DNA from: Cystobacter fuscus DSM 2262
GTDB taxonomy: Bacteria; Myxococcota; Myxococcia; Myxococcales; Myxococcaceae
Direction of reading: 5' to 3'
NCBI RefSeq assembly: GCF_000335475.2
Contig: NZ_ANAH02000005.1
Coordinates: 62,001 to 126,000 of the forward strand
Length of the DNA stretch: 64,000 nucleotides
The notes under the pieces were generated by a model. It had not been told where the DNA came from. It saw nothing but the letters and a program-made list of their open reading frames with translations, and searched no databases. The position numbers and the translations under genes are program-made. Below, in pieces: positions 1 through 8,244 of the stretch. Within the stretch, counting starts at the first letter, position 1; each line of letters opens with the position of its first letter.

Positions 1-1
1 C

Positions 2-1702
2 TGGCTCGCCTACGCCTTTCCCTCGCCTCCCGCGCGCGGGACGGTGGGCCTGCGCCGCCTGCTCTCCGCGCTGACAGTGCTGGGGGCCGCGACGGCGTTG
101 GGCCTCGTGGCCGCGCGCTTCACGGGAACGGACATCGAGCCCGTGCGCAATACCACCGATCTGTTGCTGGCCCCCTGCATCGCCGCGCTGGCCCTCGCCG
201 TCCTCCTCCGGCTGCGCCGCGGCACGGGATTGGAGCGCGCGGAGTTGATCACCGCCTCCGGAGGACTCGTCGCCACCCCCCTGCTGATCGCGCTCATGCA
301 GGTGTTCTCCCTGTGGACCGGCAGGGAGATCCGGCACCTGGCACTGCCCTTCATCATCCTCGTCCTCCCGCTGTCCATCGGCTACGCGCTGATCCGCCAC
401 AACATCCTGGAGGCCCGGGTCGTGCTCACCCCGAGGATGCTGCGGGTTCCGCTCGTCCTCGGCGCCCTGCTCTTGTCCGTGCTCGGAACGTACCTGATCC
501 ATCTGGCGACCCGGAGCGGACCCACACAGCTCCTGCTGCTGCTGCTCATCGGCGGAGCGCTCTTCACCGCGTTGATGGTGCTCGCCCACCAGTTGCAGGT
601 GCGCCTGTTCTTTCCCGCCACCCTGGCGTTCCGCGGCACCATCGAGAGACTCAGTGATCGGCTGGCGGCCCTGCGTGATGCGCCCACCATCCGGCGGACC
701 CTGGAGGAGACGGTGATGCAGGCCGTGCCCACCCTCTCGGCCAGGATCCTCGAGCCCTCGGCCCCACGTGAACTCCCCCACCTGCCCCCGGAGGCCCTGG
801 AGGAACTCGCGCGGGGCGCCCATGTCTGGACGGCGCAGAGCCCCCGCGAGCGGCACCTGCTGATCCCCATGCGCTCGCTGGGAGAACTGCGGGCCGTGCT
901 GTTCATCGCCCCCAAGCGCAAGGGCGCCCTCTATACCCAGGAGGATCTCCAACTGCTGGAGACCCTCGCCAGCCTGGGCGCCCTGGCGCTCCACAACGCC
1001 GAGGCCGTCCAGGAGCTGGAGTCCCTCCGGCGCCTCGAGGTGGGGGCGGCGCACCTGGAGAAGCAACTGACCCTCAGCGCGCTCAGCGAGGAGGTCTGCC
1101 ACGAGATGGTCTACCCGCTGAGCTTCCTGCAGGATCTGCTCCGGCGGGGCGCCGACGGCCAACCGCTCGGGGAGGAGGATCTCTCCTTCGCCAGGGAAGA
1201 GGTCGAGCGCATGAGGCGGATGCTGGACTCCCTGCGGCGGCTCCAGCTTCCCCGGCCCGAAGTCGGTCCGATCCCCCTGCTCGGCCATGCCCAGCGGGCG
1301 CTGCAGCTCATCCGGGAGTCCATCCAGCGCAAGCGGCTGTCCGTCCTGGTGGAGATCGACCCCGCGCTGACCGTTCGCGCGGAAGGAGACTCCCTGGTCC
1401 AACTGCTCAGCAACCTCCTGCGCAACGCGGCCCAGGCGGCGCCCGAGGAGGGCACCATGGGCATCCGTGCGCGATGGGGCGCGGAAGGACAGCTCATCGA
1501 GGTCTGGGACACGGGGCCCGGCATCCCGGAGGAGGTCGCCCAGGTGCTCTTCACCCATCGCCGCGTCAGCACGAAACAGGACGGCCATGGCATCGGTCTG
1601 ACCGTGGTCCAACGCATCGCGCATAACTTCCGCTGGCAGGTCTTCTACCTACGAGAGTCCGATCGCACCCTCTTTCGTCTGACCCTTCCGCCTTCGCCTT
1701 GA
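2..1702 (+). CDS. Sensor histidine kinase (5'-truncated by window edge)
   Basis: Membrane-bound sensor kinase that should phosphorylate the response regulator encoded directly downstream. The frame is open from the first bases, so the true start lies upstream; the first possible start inside the window is GTG at 44. Counting from there, residues 1-170 are a run of hydrophobic helices, about 200-325 look like a GAF-type sensory domain, and a phosphoacceptor helix follows with CHEMVYPL (His about 353). The ATPase domain shows an N box (NLLRNAAQAA), a G1 box (DTGPGIP) and a G2 box (GHGIGLTVVQ), so the catalytic part looks intact. The stop overlaps the next gene's possible TTG start, indicating co-transcription. 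The signal sensed cannot be read from sequence. Confidence 0.9.
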   Translation, partial: WLAYAFPSPPARGTVGLRRLLSALTVLGAATALGLVAARFTGTDIEPVRNTTDLLLAPCIAALALAVLLRLRRGTGLERAELITASGGLVATPLLIALMQVFSLWTGREIRHLALPFIILVLPLSIGYALIRHNILEARVVLTPRMLRVPLVLGALLLSVLGTYLIHLATRSGPTQLLLLLLIGGALFTALMVLAHQLQVRLFFPATLAFRGTIERLSDRLAALRDAPTIRRTLEETVMQAVPTLSARILEPSAPRELPHLPPEALEELARGAHVWTAQSPRERHLLIPMRSLGELRAVLFIAPKRKGALYTQEDLQLLETLASLGALALHNAEAVQELESLRRLEVGAAHLEKQLTLSALSEEVCHEMVYPLSFLQDLLRRGADGQPLGEEDLSFAREEVERMRRMLDSLRRLQLPRPEVGPIPLLGHAQRALQLIRESIQRKRLSVLVEIDPALTVRAEGDSLVQLLSNLLRNAAQAAPEEGTMGIRARWGAEGQLIEVWDTGPGIPEEVAQVLFTHRRVSTKQDGHGIGLTVVQRIAHNFRWQVFYLRESDRTLFRLTLPPSP

Positions 1703-3165
1703 CCATCCCCATGAACGAACAACAGCCACTGCGGGTCTTGCTCGTCGATGACGAGCGCATCGCGCTCAAGAGTTTCGCCAACCTCCTGGAATCCCTCGGG
1801 AACGCCGTCCCCTACCGGGCCAGCTCGCTGGAGGAGGCCCGGCAGATCCTGGAGGAAGTCCTCATCGACATCGCGTTCATCGACCTGCAGCTCTCGCAGG
1901 ACATCCGCAACCGGGATGGCCTCACGCTCATCCAGGAGCTTCGCGAGCGCTACCAGACGGTGCCCATCGTGGTGAGCGGGCACAGCCAGGTCCATGAGGT
2001 CCGCGAGGCCATGAAGTTGGGGGCCGAGGACTACGTGCTCAAGACGGAGCTCGAGCAACGGGTCTCGATCATCCTCAATGCCCTGCGCCGCAAGCTCGAA
2101 CTCAAGGAGGAGTTGCTGGACCTCCGGGCGAGGGGCCCCGCCGACACGACCTTGGGCCTGGTGGGCACCTCGGTGTCCATCCAGAACCTGCGCGCGCTGA
2201 TCCAGCGGGTGGCCACGGCCAACAGCCAGGAGCTGTTTCCGGTGCTCATCCATGGACCCACGGGCTCGGGAAAGGAGCTGGTGGCCCAGGCCATCCACAA
2301 GCTCGGCCCCCACCCCTCGGATCCCTTCTTCGACGTGAACTGTGGCGCGCTCGCCGAGACGCTGATCGAGGATCAACTCTTCGGCCACGTGCGCGGTGCC
2401 TTCACGGACGCCCATACGGACAAGGAGGGGTACTTCACGCTGGTGCGGCGGGGCACGCTCTTCCTGGACGAGGTGGCGGAGTTGAGCCTGTCGCTCCAGG
2501 CGAAGCTGCTGCGCGTGCTGGAGACCCGGCGCTTCCGGCCCGTGGGCCCCACGGCGCGCGAGCAGCTCTTCCAGGGGAGGATCGTCGCCGCGACGCATGT
2601 CGACCTCAAGGAGCGGGTCCGGGAGAAGCGCTTCCGGGAGGATCTCTTCCACCGGCTCAACGTGCTGCGCATCCTCGTGCCGCCGCTGTCGGATCATCGC
2701 GAGGACATCCCGGCGCTCGTCCAGCACTTCGCCGCCCGGCAGCACCGGCCCATGCAGTTCACCCAGCGGGCCATCGAGCAGCTCAGCCGGCGGCCCTGGC
2801 CGGGCAACGTGCGTGAGCTGCGCAACGCCATCACCCGGCTGGCCATCCTCGCGGAATCCGAGAGCATCGACGTGGACACCCTCGAACTCTACCTGCCGCT
2901 GGAGTCCGAGTTCTCGCTGGGAGGCGCGCTCTCCGATGAACTGGGGCAGATGGTGCGCAAGCTCCTGGCACTTCCGGTGAAGGACAGGCTCGACGCCATC
3001 ACCAAGGCCATCGTCCTCGCGGCCGTGGAGCAGGCCCGGGGCAACAACACGGAGGCCGGCAAGGTGCTCGGCCGCAGCCGCAAGTTCGTGGAGCGCTACC
3101 TCAAGAAGCTCGCCAAGGGAGGCAAGGACTCGCCCTCGGAGGAAGAGGACGAGGAGGATTCGTAG
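1699..3165 (+). CDS. NtrC-family sigma-54-dependent response regulator
   Basis: Transcription activator for sigma-54 RNA polymerase and probable partner of the preceding kinase. A receiver domain (residues 12-130) has the acidic pair DD at 17-18, phosphoacceptor Asp62 and the lysine of YVLKT. The AAA+ domain has Walker A GPTGSGKE and Walker B GTLFLDEVAEL. The loop that normally reads GAFTGA reads GAFTDA here. The C-terminal Fis-type helix-turn-helix contains NNTEAGKVLGRSRKFVERYL. The start is either TTG 1699 (4-nt overlap with the kinase) or ATG 1711; neither has a strong ribosome site. A near-consensus sigma-54 promoter lies 130 bp downstream, before the kelch lipoprotein gene, which is therefore the obvious candidate target. 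Confidence 0.93.
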   Translation: MTIPMNEQQPLRVLLVDDERIALKSFANLLESLGNAVPYRASSLEEARQILEEVLIDIAFIDLQLSQDIRNRDGLTLIQELRERYQTVPIVVSGHSQVHEVREAMKLGAEDYVLKTELEQRVSIILNALRRKLELKEELLDLRARGPADTTLGLVGTSVSIQNLRALIQRVATANSQELFPVLIHGPTGSGKELVAQAIHKLGPHPSDPFFDVNCGALAETLIEDQLFGHVRGAFTDAHTDKEGYFTLVRRGTLFLDEVAELSLSLQAKLLRVLETRRFRPVGPTAREQLFQGRIVAATHVDLKERVREKRFREDLFHRLNVLRILVPPLSDHREDIPALVQHFAARQHRPMQFTQRAIEQLSRRPWPGNVRELRNAITRLAILAESESIDVDTLELYLPLESEFSLGGALSDELGQMVRKLLALPVKDRLDAITKAIVLAAVEQARGNNTEAGKVLGRSRKFVERYLKKLAKGGKDSPSEEEDEEDS

Positions 3166-3298
3166 CACCTCGGGCGCACCTGCTTCGCGAAGGCCGTGGA
3201 CGATTTCGTCCATCACCCTCCACCTCCTGGTCGGAATCGTCCAGGGTGGGAGTGATTTCCAAGCAGGTGTTCCGCTGAAAGGGCCTTGGCGGGGGTGT

Positions 3299-3314
3299 TG
3301 GCGCGCGAATTGCT
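3299..3314 (+). promoter_or_regulatory. Sigma-54 (-24/-12) promoter
   Basis: TGGCGCGCGAATTGCT matches the TGGCACG-N4-TTGCW consensus at every fixed position except A to G at position 5. The GG (3300-3301) and GC (3312-3313) dinucleotides are separated by exactly 10 nt. It lies between a sigma-54 activator gene and a co-directional lipoprotein gene, predicting a leader of roughly 230 nt. Position and context make it convincing; no start site has been measured. Confidence 0.75.
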
Positions 3315-3406
3315 AACCATCCCACACGGCTCCCTCGGGAGCTGGACGTACGCCACACCACGCAAGGCCACATCACGAGCGGACGGGCCAGGCATTTTGT
3401 TTCCTA

Positions 3407-3449
3407 CGGGCAGGAGGGTGTTGCTCAAGGGGGGGCACCCTCCTGCCCG
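3407..3449 (+). promoter_or_regulatory. Long inverted repeat in leader of kelch gene
   Basis: A perfect 14-bp inverted repeat (CGGGCAGGAGGGTG at 3407-3420, complement at 3436-3449) encloses a 15-nt loop ending in a G run. It sits about 95 nt below the -12 element and about 105 nt above the start codon. No U tract follows, so it is not a standard terminator. It could be an mRNA stem affecting stability or access, or a DNA palindrome bound by a regulator. Confidence 0.5.
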
Positions 3450-3553
3450 GTGGGAATCCACGTCAGCGCCTGTGCGGCAAGGTTCCCGGGCACCTGGGGA
3501 TTCGTCCACGCGCGGAGCGGAAACGCTCTTCAAACATCACGGCAGGAGTCTTC

Positions 3554-5236
3554 ATGTATCGCATCACGCTTCTTTCGCTCGCGGTCTTCGTCACCGCGTG
3601 TGAAGGCGAGCCCAGGAAGCGCCCTCCCGCATCCCTGGCGGTCCACACCTCCGCGAAGCATGCGCCCATGCGAGCATCCGCGCTCGTCGCCGAAGAGCAG
3701 TGGATTTCCACCCGGAAGAACACTCCGGCGACGGTCACCCTCTCCGCGAGTGGCACGGAGGGAGGCCCCCTCGACTACGCCATCGTCACGGGACCAGCCT
3801 CCGGCGGACTGGAGCAGAACGGCGCATCGGTGATCTACCTCCCCCATCCCGGTTTCGCGGGCAGCGATTCCTTTACCTACCGGGCGAGTGATGGCGTCTC
3901 CCAGGATTCTGTCGCGACGGTTCACCTCCAGGTCATCAACGTCCCCCCCGTTGCCCACTATCATCTGGCCTGGGTTGAGAAGAACGGATCCAAAGCCATC
4001 ACGCTGTCGGCCACGGATGCGGATGGAGAGGAGCTGACCTACGCGCTCGTCAAGAGCCCTGGCCATGGGACCCTGCGACAGACCGGAGCCAGGGTGCTCT
4101 ACACTCCCGAGACCGGCTTCACGGGAGCGGACTCCTTCACCTTCCGGGCCCTCGACTCCACGACCCATGGGAACACCGCGACGGTCTCCCTCGTGGTCGT
4201 CAACGACGGAGCGTGCATGGAGTACGCGGGCCGATGGGTCTCCACGGGAAGCCTGAGTGGACCCCGAATCGGACATACCGCCACCCTCCTCGAGGATGGC
4301 CAGGTGCTCGTGTCCGGGGGATTCAACAAATCCACTGAATTGTATGATCCGCTGCTGGGGACCTGGTCTCCTGGAGCGAAGGCCCGGGCCGATCAACGCC
4401 ACCACACCACCACGCGGCTTCCCGACGGACAGGTGCTCATGGCTGGCGGCGATGGAAGCCAACCGGGAAGCTTCACACAGTTGTACGACCCCACCACCCG
4501 GTGGTGGATGCCTGGCGCGCCCATGAATTCAGCGCGGCAGGATCACTCCGCCACGCTGCTTCCCGATGGCCGGGTGCTCGTCACGGGCGGCGGTGACACC
4601 GACTCTGGCGCCGTTCGCGACTCGGCCGAGCTGTATGAATCCACCACCCATCAGTGGTCACCCACCCACCCCATGACCACGGCGCGGCAGACCCATACGT
4701 CCACCCTGCTGCACGACGGCCGGGTGCTCGTCACGGGTGGCCGCGATGCCAGCGGCAAGCGGCTCGCCTCCGCCGAGTTGTATGAGCCCACGCTCGGAAC
4801 CTGGACGAGGACCAGGGACATGGCGGTCGCACGCGGCGATCACACCGCGACGGTGCTGCCGGACGGCCGGGTGCTCATCACGGGTGGGGCCGAGTCCCAT
4901 GAAAACAGCCAGACGTCCGAGTTGTATGATCCCTCGCTCGGAACCTGGACGGCCACGGGGGACATGTTGAGGGCGCGTCGCCATCACACCGCGTTGCTGC
5001 TGCCTGGCGGTCAGGTGTTCGTCGTGGGGGGGTACAACGACAGGGAGGGAATCCTGTCCCTCGCGGAGCTGTTCGATGCCCACTCGGGAGTCTGGAAGTC
5101 CGCCGGTTGCTCGAGCGTGAGCCGGTGGGGGACCACCGCCACGCTGCTGTCTGGACCCGAGCGGGTGCTGATCGCCGGCGGAGTCAGCAACGAGGACCAG
5201 TCCTCGGTCGACCTGTACTTTCCGGCCAATCGCTGA
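3554..5236 (+). CDS. Kelch-repeat lipoprotein with tandem Ig-like domains
   Basis: Predicted exported lipoprotein of 560 residues. A short hydrophobic N-terminus ends in the lipobox VTAC (Cys16). Residues about 45-220 hold two Ig/cadherin-like repeats, each with an F-T-Y/F-R-A signature (DSFTYRASDG, DSFTFRALDS). From about residue 225 there are seven kelch-type blades of the form (H)TATLLPDGRVLVTGG...AELYDPxxGTW, enough for a beta-propeller. Such proteins usually mediate surface contacts or scaffold other proteins; no enzyme motif is visible. An AGGAG ribosome site precedes the ATG. It is the first gene after the sigma-54 promoter at 3299 and is probably controlled by the two-component pair upstream. 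Confidence 0.85.
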   Translation: MYRITLLSLAVFVTACEGEPRKRPPASLAVHTSAKHAPMRASALVAEEQWISTRKNTPATVTLSASGTEGGPLDYAIVTGPASGGLEQNGASVIYLPHPGFAGSDSFTYRASDGVSQDSVATVHLQVINVPPVAHYHLAWVEKNGSKAITLSATDADGEELTYALVKSPGHGTLRQTGARVLYTPETGFTGADSFTFRALDSTTHGNTATVSLVVVNDGACMEYAGRWVSTGSLSGPRIGHTATLLEDGQVLVSGGFNKSTELYDPLLGTWSPGAKARADQRHHTTTRLPDGQVLMAGGDGSQPGSFTQLYDPTTRWWMPGAPMNSARQDHSATLLPDGRVLVTGGGDTDSGAVRDSAELYESTTHQWSPTHPMTTARQTHTSTLLHDGRVLVTGGRDASGKRLASAELYEPTLGTWTRTRDMAVARGDHTATVLPDGRVLITGGAESHENSQTSELYDPSLGTWTATGDMLRARRHHTALLLPGGQVFVVGGYNDREGILSLAELFDAHSGVWKSAGCSSVSRWGTTATLLSGPERVLIAGGVSNEDQSSVDLYFPANR

Positions 5237-5254
5237 CGCCCAGGAGAAGCGAGG

Positions 5255-5289
5255 CGGGAGGGCACACACGAAACGTGCGAGCCCTCCCG
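5255..5289. terminator. Hairpin between convergent genes
   Basis: CGGGAGGGC (5255-5263) and GCCCTCCCG (5281-5289) form a perfect 9-bp stem, with an inner GCAC/GTGC pairing, in the 82-bp gap between two convergent lipoprotein genes. No U tract is present on either strand, so it may be a weak or Rho-assisted bidirectional terminator. Confidence 0.4.
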
Positions 5290-5318
5290 TCGGCCTCTTC
5301 GACAGGGTCGACAAATCC

Positions 5319-6911
5319 CTAGAACTCGGGCCCGGGTCCCAGCTTGAGCAGGAAGGTGTCCGTTCCCACGGGGGTGAGCGGCCCCTTTCCAAAGTCTTCC
5401 GTGTGCGAGAACTGGCCGAAGAGCAAGGTGTTGCCGTTGCCCTCTCCCGAGGGTGCCGCGCTCACCACCTGCTCTTTGAAGAGCTCTCCCGGCCCGCCGG
5501 AGCGGATGAAGAAGCGATTCCACAGCAGCTTGCCCTCGAGGTTGAAGCGGCGGGCGAAGAGGTGGGGATTCTGGATGGGATCCGTCGAGCCTGGCGCGGG
5601 CGTTGGGAAGTCGCGGGAGAGCCCCGCCACGACCACGCGGCCCGCGGGCTCGACGGCGACCACCGGCTGCTCGGTGCGGCCCAGGCTCTTCGCCCAGCGA
5701 GGAGCGCCCGTCGATTCCGCCACGAACAGGAAGGAACGCGCCTCGCCCAGCGAGTCGTTGCCCCAACTGAACTCTCCGCCCCGAAGCACCCCCGCCCCCA
5801 CCACGGTGCCCTTGGCGCTCAAGCCAATGCTCGTCACCTCGCCATGGCTCTGGGGGAAGGCCTTGAGCCAGCTCCACCGCCCGTCGGGGTACAGGGTGGC
5901 GAGGAAGGGAGACCCCACCGACGAGCTGAAGGTGCCGATGGGAGTCTGAAGCACACCGAAGAAGGAACCGCCCAGGGCCACCCCGCCGCCGGGCTGCGCC
6001 GCCAGGCTCACTGCATCCGCCCGATAGCCATTACATTGCGGCTCCCCTACCCGCGTCCGCCAGAGGACCTCGCCAGAAGGAGCGAGCCGGTAGATCGCCC
6101 CTTCCATCAGGGAGCACTGACGCTCGGGCGAATAGGGGTAGGTGGCCCGGACACTCACGAAAACGCCATCCTCCCGGCTGGCCACGAGTGCCAGGGCCGC
6201 CTCGGGGATGGACGAGAAGGAGCTGGACCACTGGAGCTCTCCACTCGGGGTCATCCTGGACACGTGCAGACCCGACAGCGGGCCCGACCCGAGGTTCACG
6301 CTGCCTTCGTGGACCTCGGTGAGGAGATAGAGATCTCCCGTCGGCCCCACGCTCAAGAAGAGCCTGCCCCAGACGTCTTCGGGCGGAGTCCCCACCGAGG
6401 CGACCAGGGGAAACTCCCGGGTCCACTGCACCTGTCCCGCGACCGAGAAGCGGCTGATGACGAAGCGCGCGTCGCTGCCCGACGCGGTGTGCGGCCCCCC
6501 CGTCGAGCCCCGCGCCGAGGCGGTATAGAGGGCCTGCCCATCGCTCGAGGCCGCCACGCTCGACGCGAAGGCCTCTCCCGGCTGGGCCTCGTGGCGCAGC
6601 CAGATCGTCTCGCCCACCGCGGCTGGGTTGGGTGTGGACCCGCCGCCATCGGGACGAGGGGGAGTACCGGCATCACCGCGAGGGGGCGTACCGCCGTGAC
6701 CGGGAGACGTGCCTCCATCGTTGCCAGGGGAACCCGCGTCGCCGTTGCCAGGTGAGCCAGGAAAGCCCGCGTCCGGAGTTCCCTCTCGAGCGTTTTCACA
6801 GGAAGCGGTGGCCTCGCAATCTCCGGGTTGCGGAGAGGGCTCACTGTCTCCACATGCCACGGCGCCCAGACACAGCCCCAGCCACACCACCCGCCATCGC
6901 CATCCGCTCAA
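5319..6911 (-). CDS. Beta-propeller-like lipoprotein, copy A
   Basis: Putative surface lipoprotein of 530 residues of unknown function. The chosen start is TTG at 6911, with GGAAG a few bases upstream; it gives a short basic segment, a hydrophobic core and the lipobox LGAVAC. A longer frame reaches 6998 but would bury the signal. The mature protein begins with a low-complexity Gly/Pro/Asp-rich linker (about residues 40-95). The rest is repetitive beta-strand sequence with motifs such as GKLLWNRFF, GQVQWTREF and GELQWSSSF, typical of SBBP-type propeller repeats. It has a close paralogue at 12085-13680 in the same orientation, and both sit downstream of the same small gene and toxin tail. A role in a contact-dependent toxin system is inferred from that context only. 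Confidence 0.75.
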   Translation of the reverse strand: MSGWRWRVVWLGLCLGAVACGDSEPSPQPGDCEATASCENAREGTPDAGFPGSPGNGDAGSPGNDGGTSPGHGGTPPRGDAGTPPRPDGGGSTPNPAAVGETIWLRHEAQPGEAFASSVAASSDGQALYTASARGSTGGPHTASGSDARFVISRFSVAGQVQWTREFPLVASVGTPPEDVWGRLFLSVGPTGDLYLLTEVHEGSVNLGSGPLSGLHVSRMTPSGELQWSSSFSSIPEAALALVASREDGVFVSVRATYPYSPERQCSLMEGAIYRLAPSGEVLWRTRVGEPQCNGYRADAVSLAAQPGGGVALGGSFFGVLQTPIGTFSSSVGSPFLATLYPDGRWSWLKAFPQSHGEVTSIGLSAKGTVVGAGVLRGGEFSWGNDSLGEARSFLFVAESTGAPRWAKSLGRTEQPVVAVEPAGRVVVAGLSRDFPTPAPGSTDPIQNPHLFARRFNLEGKLLWNRFFIRSGGPGELFKEQVVSAAPSGEGNGNTLLFGQFSHTEDFGKGPLTPVGTDTFLLKLGPGPEF

Positions 6912-7107
6912 GGTGTCTTCCTCCCCCACCACGCACGCCACGCGCGAAACGGTGCTCACGGTGAGTGGAGGAGCCAAGGCACACGGGAGTCCACTCAATG
7001 CCTGACTGTCGGCGAGTACCCAGGGAAGAGGTTCAGTGACAGAAACTTCGGCCCGGAAAACGGGTGGGAGGACGTCACATGATGAACGATGTCCTCATGC
7101 GCTCCGC

Positions 7108-7533
7108 TTGCTCCCTTGCCGTGGAGTGCGCAGGAATCGATGACCCAATGGGAGGCAGATCTCGTGCAAAACCTTGAAGAGTAGGAGAAGTCCCGCCTGA
7201 GCGAGGCGCGAGATAGGAAGAGCACTCTCTTGGGGACTCCCGGGTTCAATCCGGTCACCGAAGAGGATGGAAACCCTGGCAGCCAAGGCCAGCGCAAGGA
7301 GAGGGAGAACTACCCCAGTACTCCGTGCTTGAGCCGGTTACGTGGCTCTCCCGCACTTTGAGTGCTCGTCACTCGGGCGGCGAGCAGCATGCGGCGGAGC
7401 AGCAAACTTCCCGACTCACGAAACACATGAAGTGCGGGAGAGCAACTAAAACGGGGCAGGCTCACCTCTCCGACAGCATGGTGAGGTGCCGCAGCAACGA
7501 GCGCGACTCCACGCCTCGCCCTACAAGATGACC
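7108..7533. other. ~430-bp insertion rich in inverted repeats
   Basis: Comparison with the second cassette shows the two copies align up to ATGCGCTCCGC (ending about 7107) and resume at ATTACAGCGTGTC (about 7534). This segment is thus an insertion here, or a deletion there. No convincing gene is present. It contains a perfect 14-bp inverted repeat (GCTCTCCCGCACTT 7345-7358, complement 7430-7443), inside which TGCTCG (7363-7368) pairs with CGAGCA (7381-7386). A further stem pairs CTCACC (7461-7466) with GGTGAG (7480-7485). No target duplication is evident. It might be a structured RNA or a mobile-element remnant. Confidence 0.5.
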
Positions 7534-7535
7534 CA

Positions 7536-7898
7536 TTACAGCGTGTCGCGGTTGAAGATGGCCAGGGAGTGCCATATCAGCCCGTCTCGGCCGTAGAAGA
7601 ACAGGATGAGGCAGTAAGGACTGTCTGACGACTCATCCGGATGGGGCGTCCACGCTAGCCGGAGACCATCCAGAACCCTTGGACCCACATCCGGAGAGTA
7701 GTTTTGGCACTCCGCTGCGAGCGCGTCTGTCGGGTCGAGTCGCCGGAGATCCCGCCATTCACCGGCTGGACTGGAGAGAAGTGTCCTTAGAACTTCCTGA
7801 TGGCGCTTCATGCCAACGATGTCGCCAGAAACGAGTTCCAGCAACACCTCCAAACTCATGGGCTCCACATCATCTCCCGAAAAGGGACTTGAGCGCAT
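7536..7898 (-). CDS. Orphan immunity-like protein, copy A
   Basis: Protein of 120 residues, close paralogue of the product of 13879-14241 (shared GDDVEPM, VLDGLRLAWTPHPDE, LFFYGRDGL and FNRDTL). ATG 7898 gives the same length as the second copy and overlaps the toxin-tail reading frame by 29 nt; a downstream start within VEPM is also possible. No family is recognised. It is acidic and lacks a signal peptide, so it should be cytoplasmic. Lying immediately behind the C-terminus of a broken toxin gene is the standard position for a cognate immunity gene, so it is inferred to be a retained immunity gene. Confidence 0.55.
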   Translation of the reverse strand: MRSSPFSGDDVEPMSLEVLLELVSGDIVGMKRHQEVLRTLLSSPAGEWRDLRRLDPTDALAAECQNYSPDVGPRVLDGLRLAWTPHPDESSDSPYCLILFFYGRDGLIWHSLAIFNRDTL

Positions 7899-8110
7899 TG
7901 AACTCGTCCTCGGTGACCAGCCGTAGAATAGCACTGCGGAATTGACGACATGGAGGATGGGCTGCGCGCCGTGAAGTCGACGGTGGTGAGCTGCTCGTCG
8001 TCCTGCCGGTGCAGAGTGTGCTCAGTAGGCGGCGCAGTCGCGACGACTCCTGCGAAGTGGGATCGGACTCGTGCGAGTAGCATGCGCTCGCCTTCGGCAC
8101 CGGGGTGCAT
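7870..8110 (-). pseudogene. Polymorphic-toxin C-terminal remnant, copy A
   Basis: Only the tail of a toxin-like protein remains. One frame ends with RSAILRLVTEDEFNALKSLF plus two residues, matching RVQSGILRLITEDEFHAFKS in the second cassette. The preceding matching piece (QDDEQLTTVDFTARS) lies in another frame, so the gene is both truncated and frameshifted. Related tails occur at 11500-12066 and 14213-14500. The family resembles the C-terminal part of SitA5-type toxins, a recollection not tested here. Confidence 0.5.
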
Positions 8111-8244
8111 CGAGCTGCTCCAGCTGACCCTTGCGGTTGGGTTACGGACCCTACGACACGAGGCGCCTTTTGCCCGCGCTGTCCAGTCTGTCCGGATTTG
8201 TCAGGACCGCCCGATAGAGTGGGCGTCCTCCATCGGAGGCGCTG

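Noticed and set aside
1645-3216. A 523-codon minus-strand frame opposite the sigma-54 regulator
   Set aside because: Shadow of a gene with complete receiver, AAA+ and Fis domains.
7108-7533. Possible retron or group II intron
   Set aside because: No reverse transcriptase gene nearby, arms only ~70 nt apart, and no domain V-like sequence recognised.
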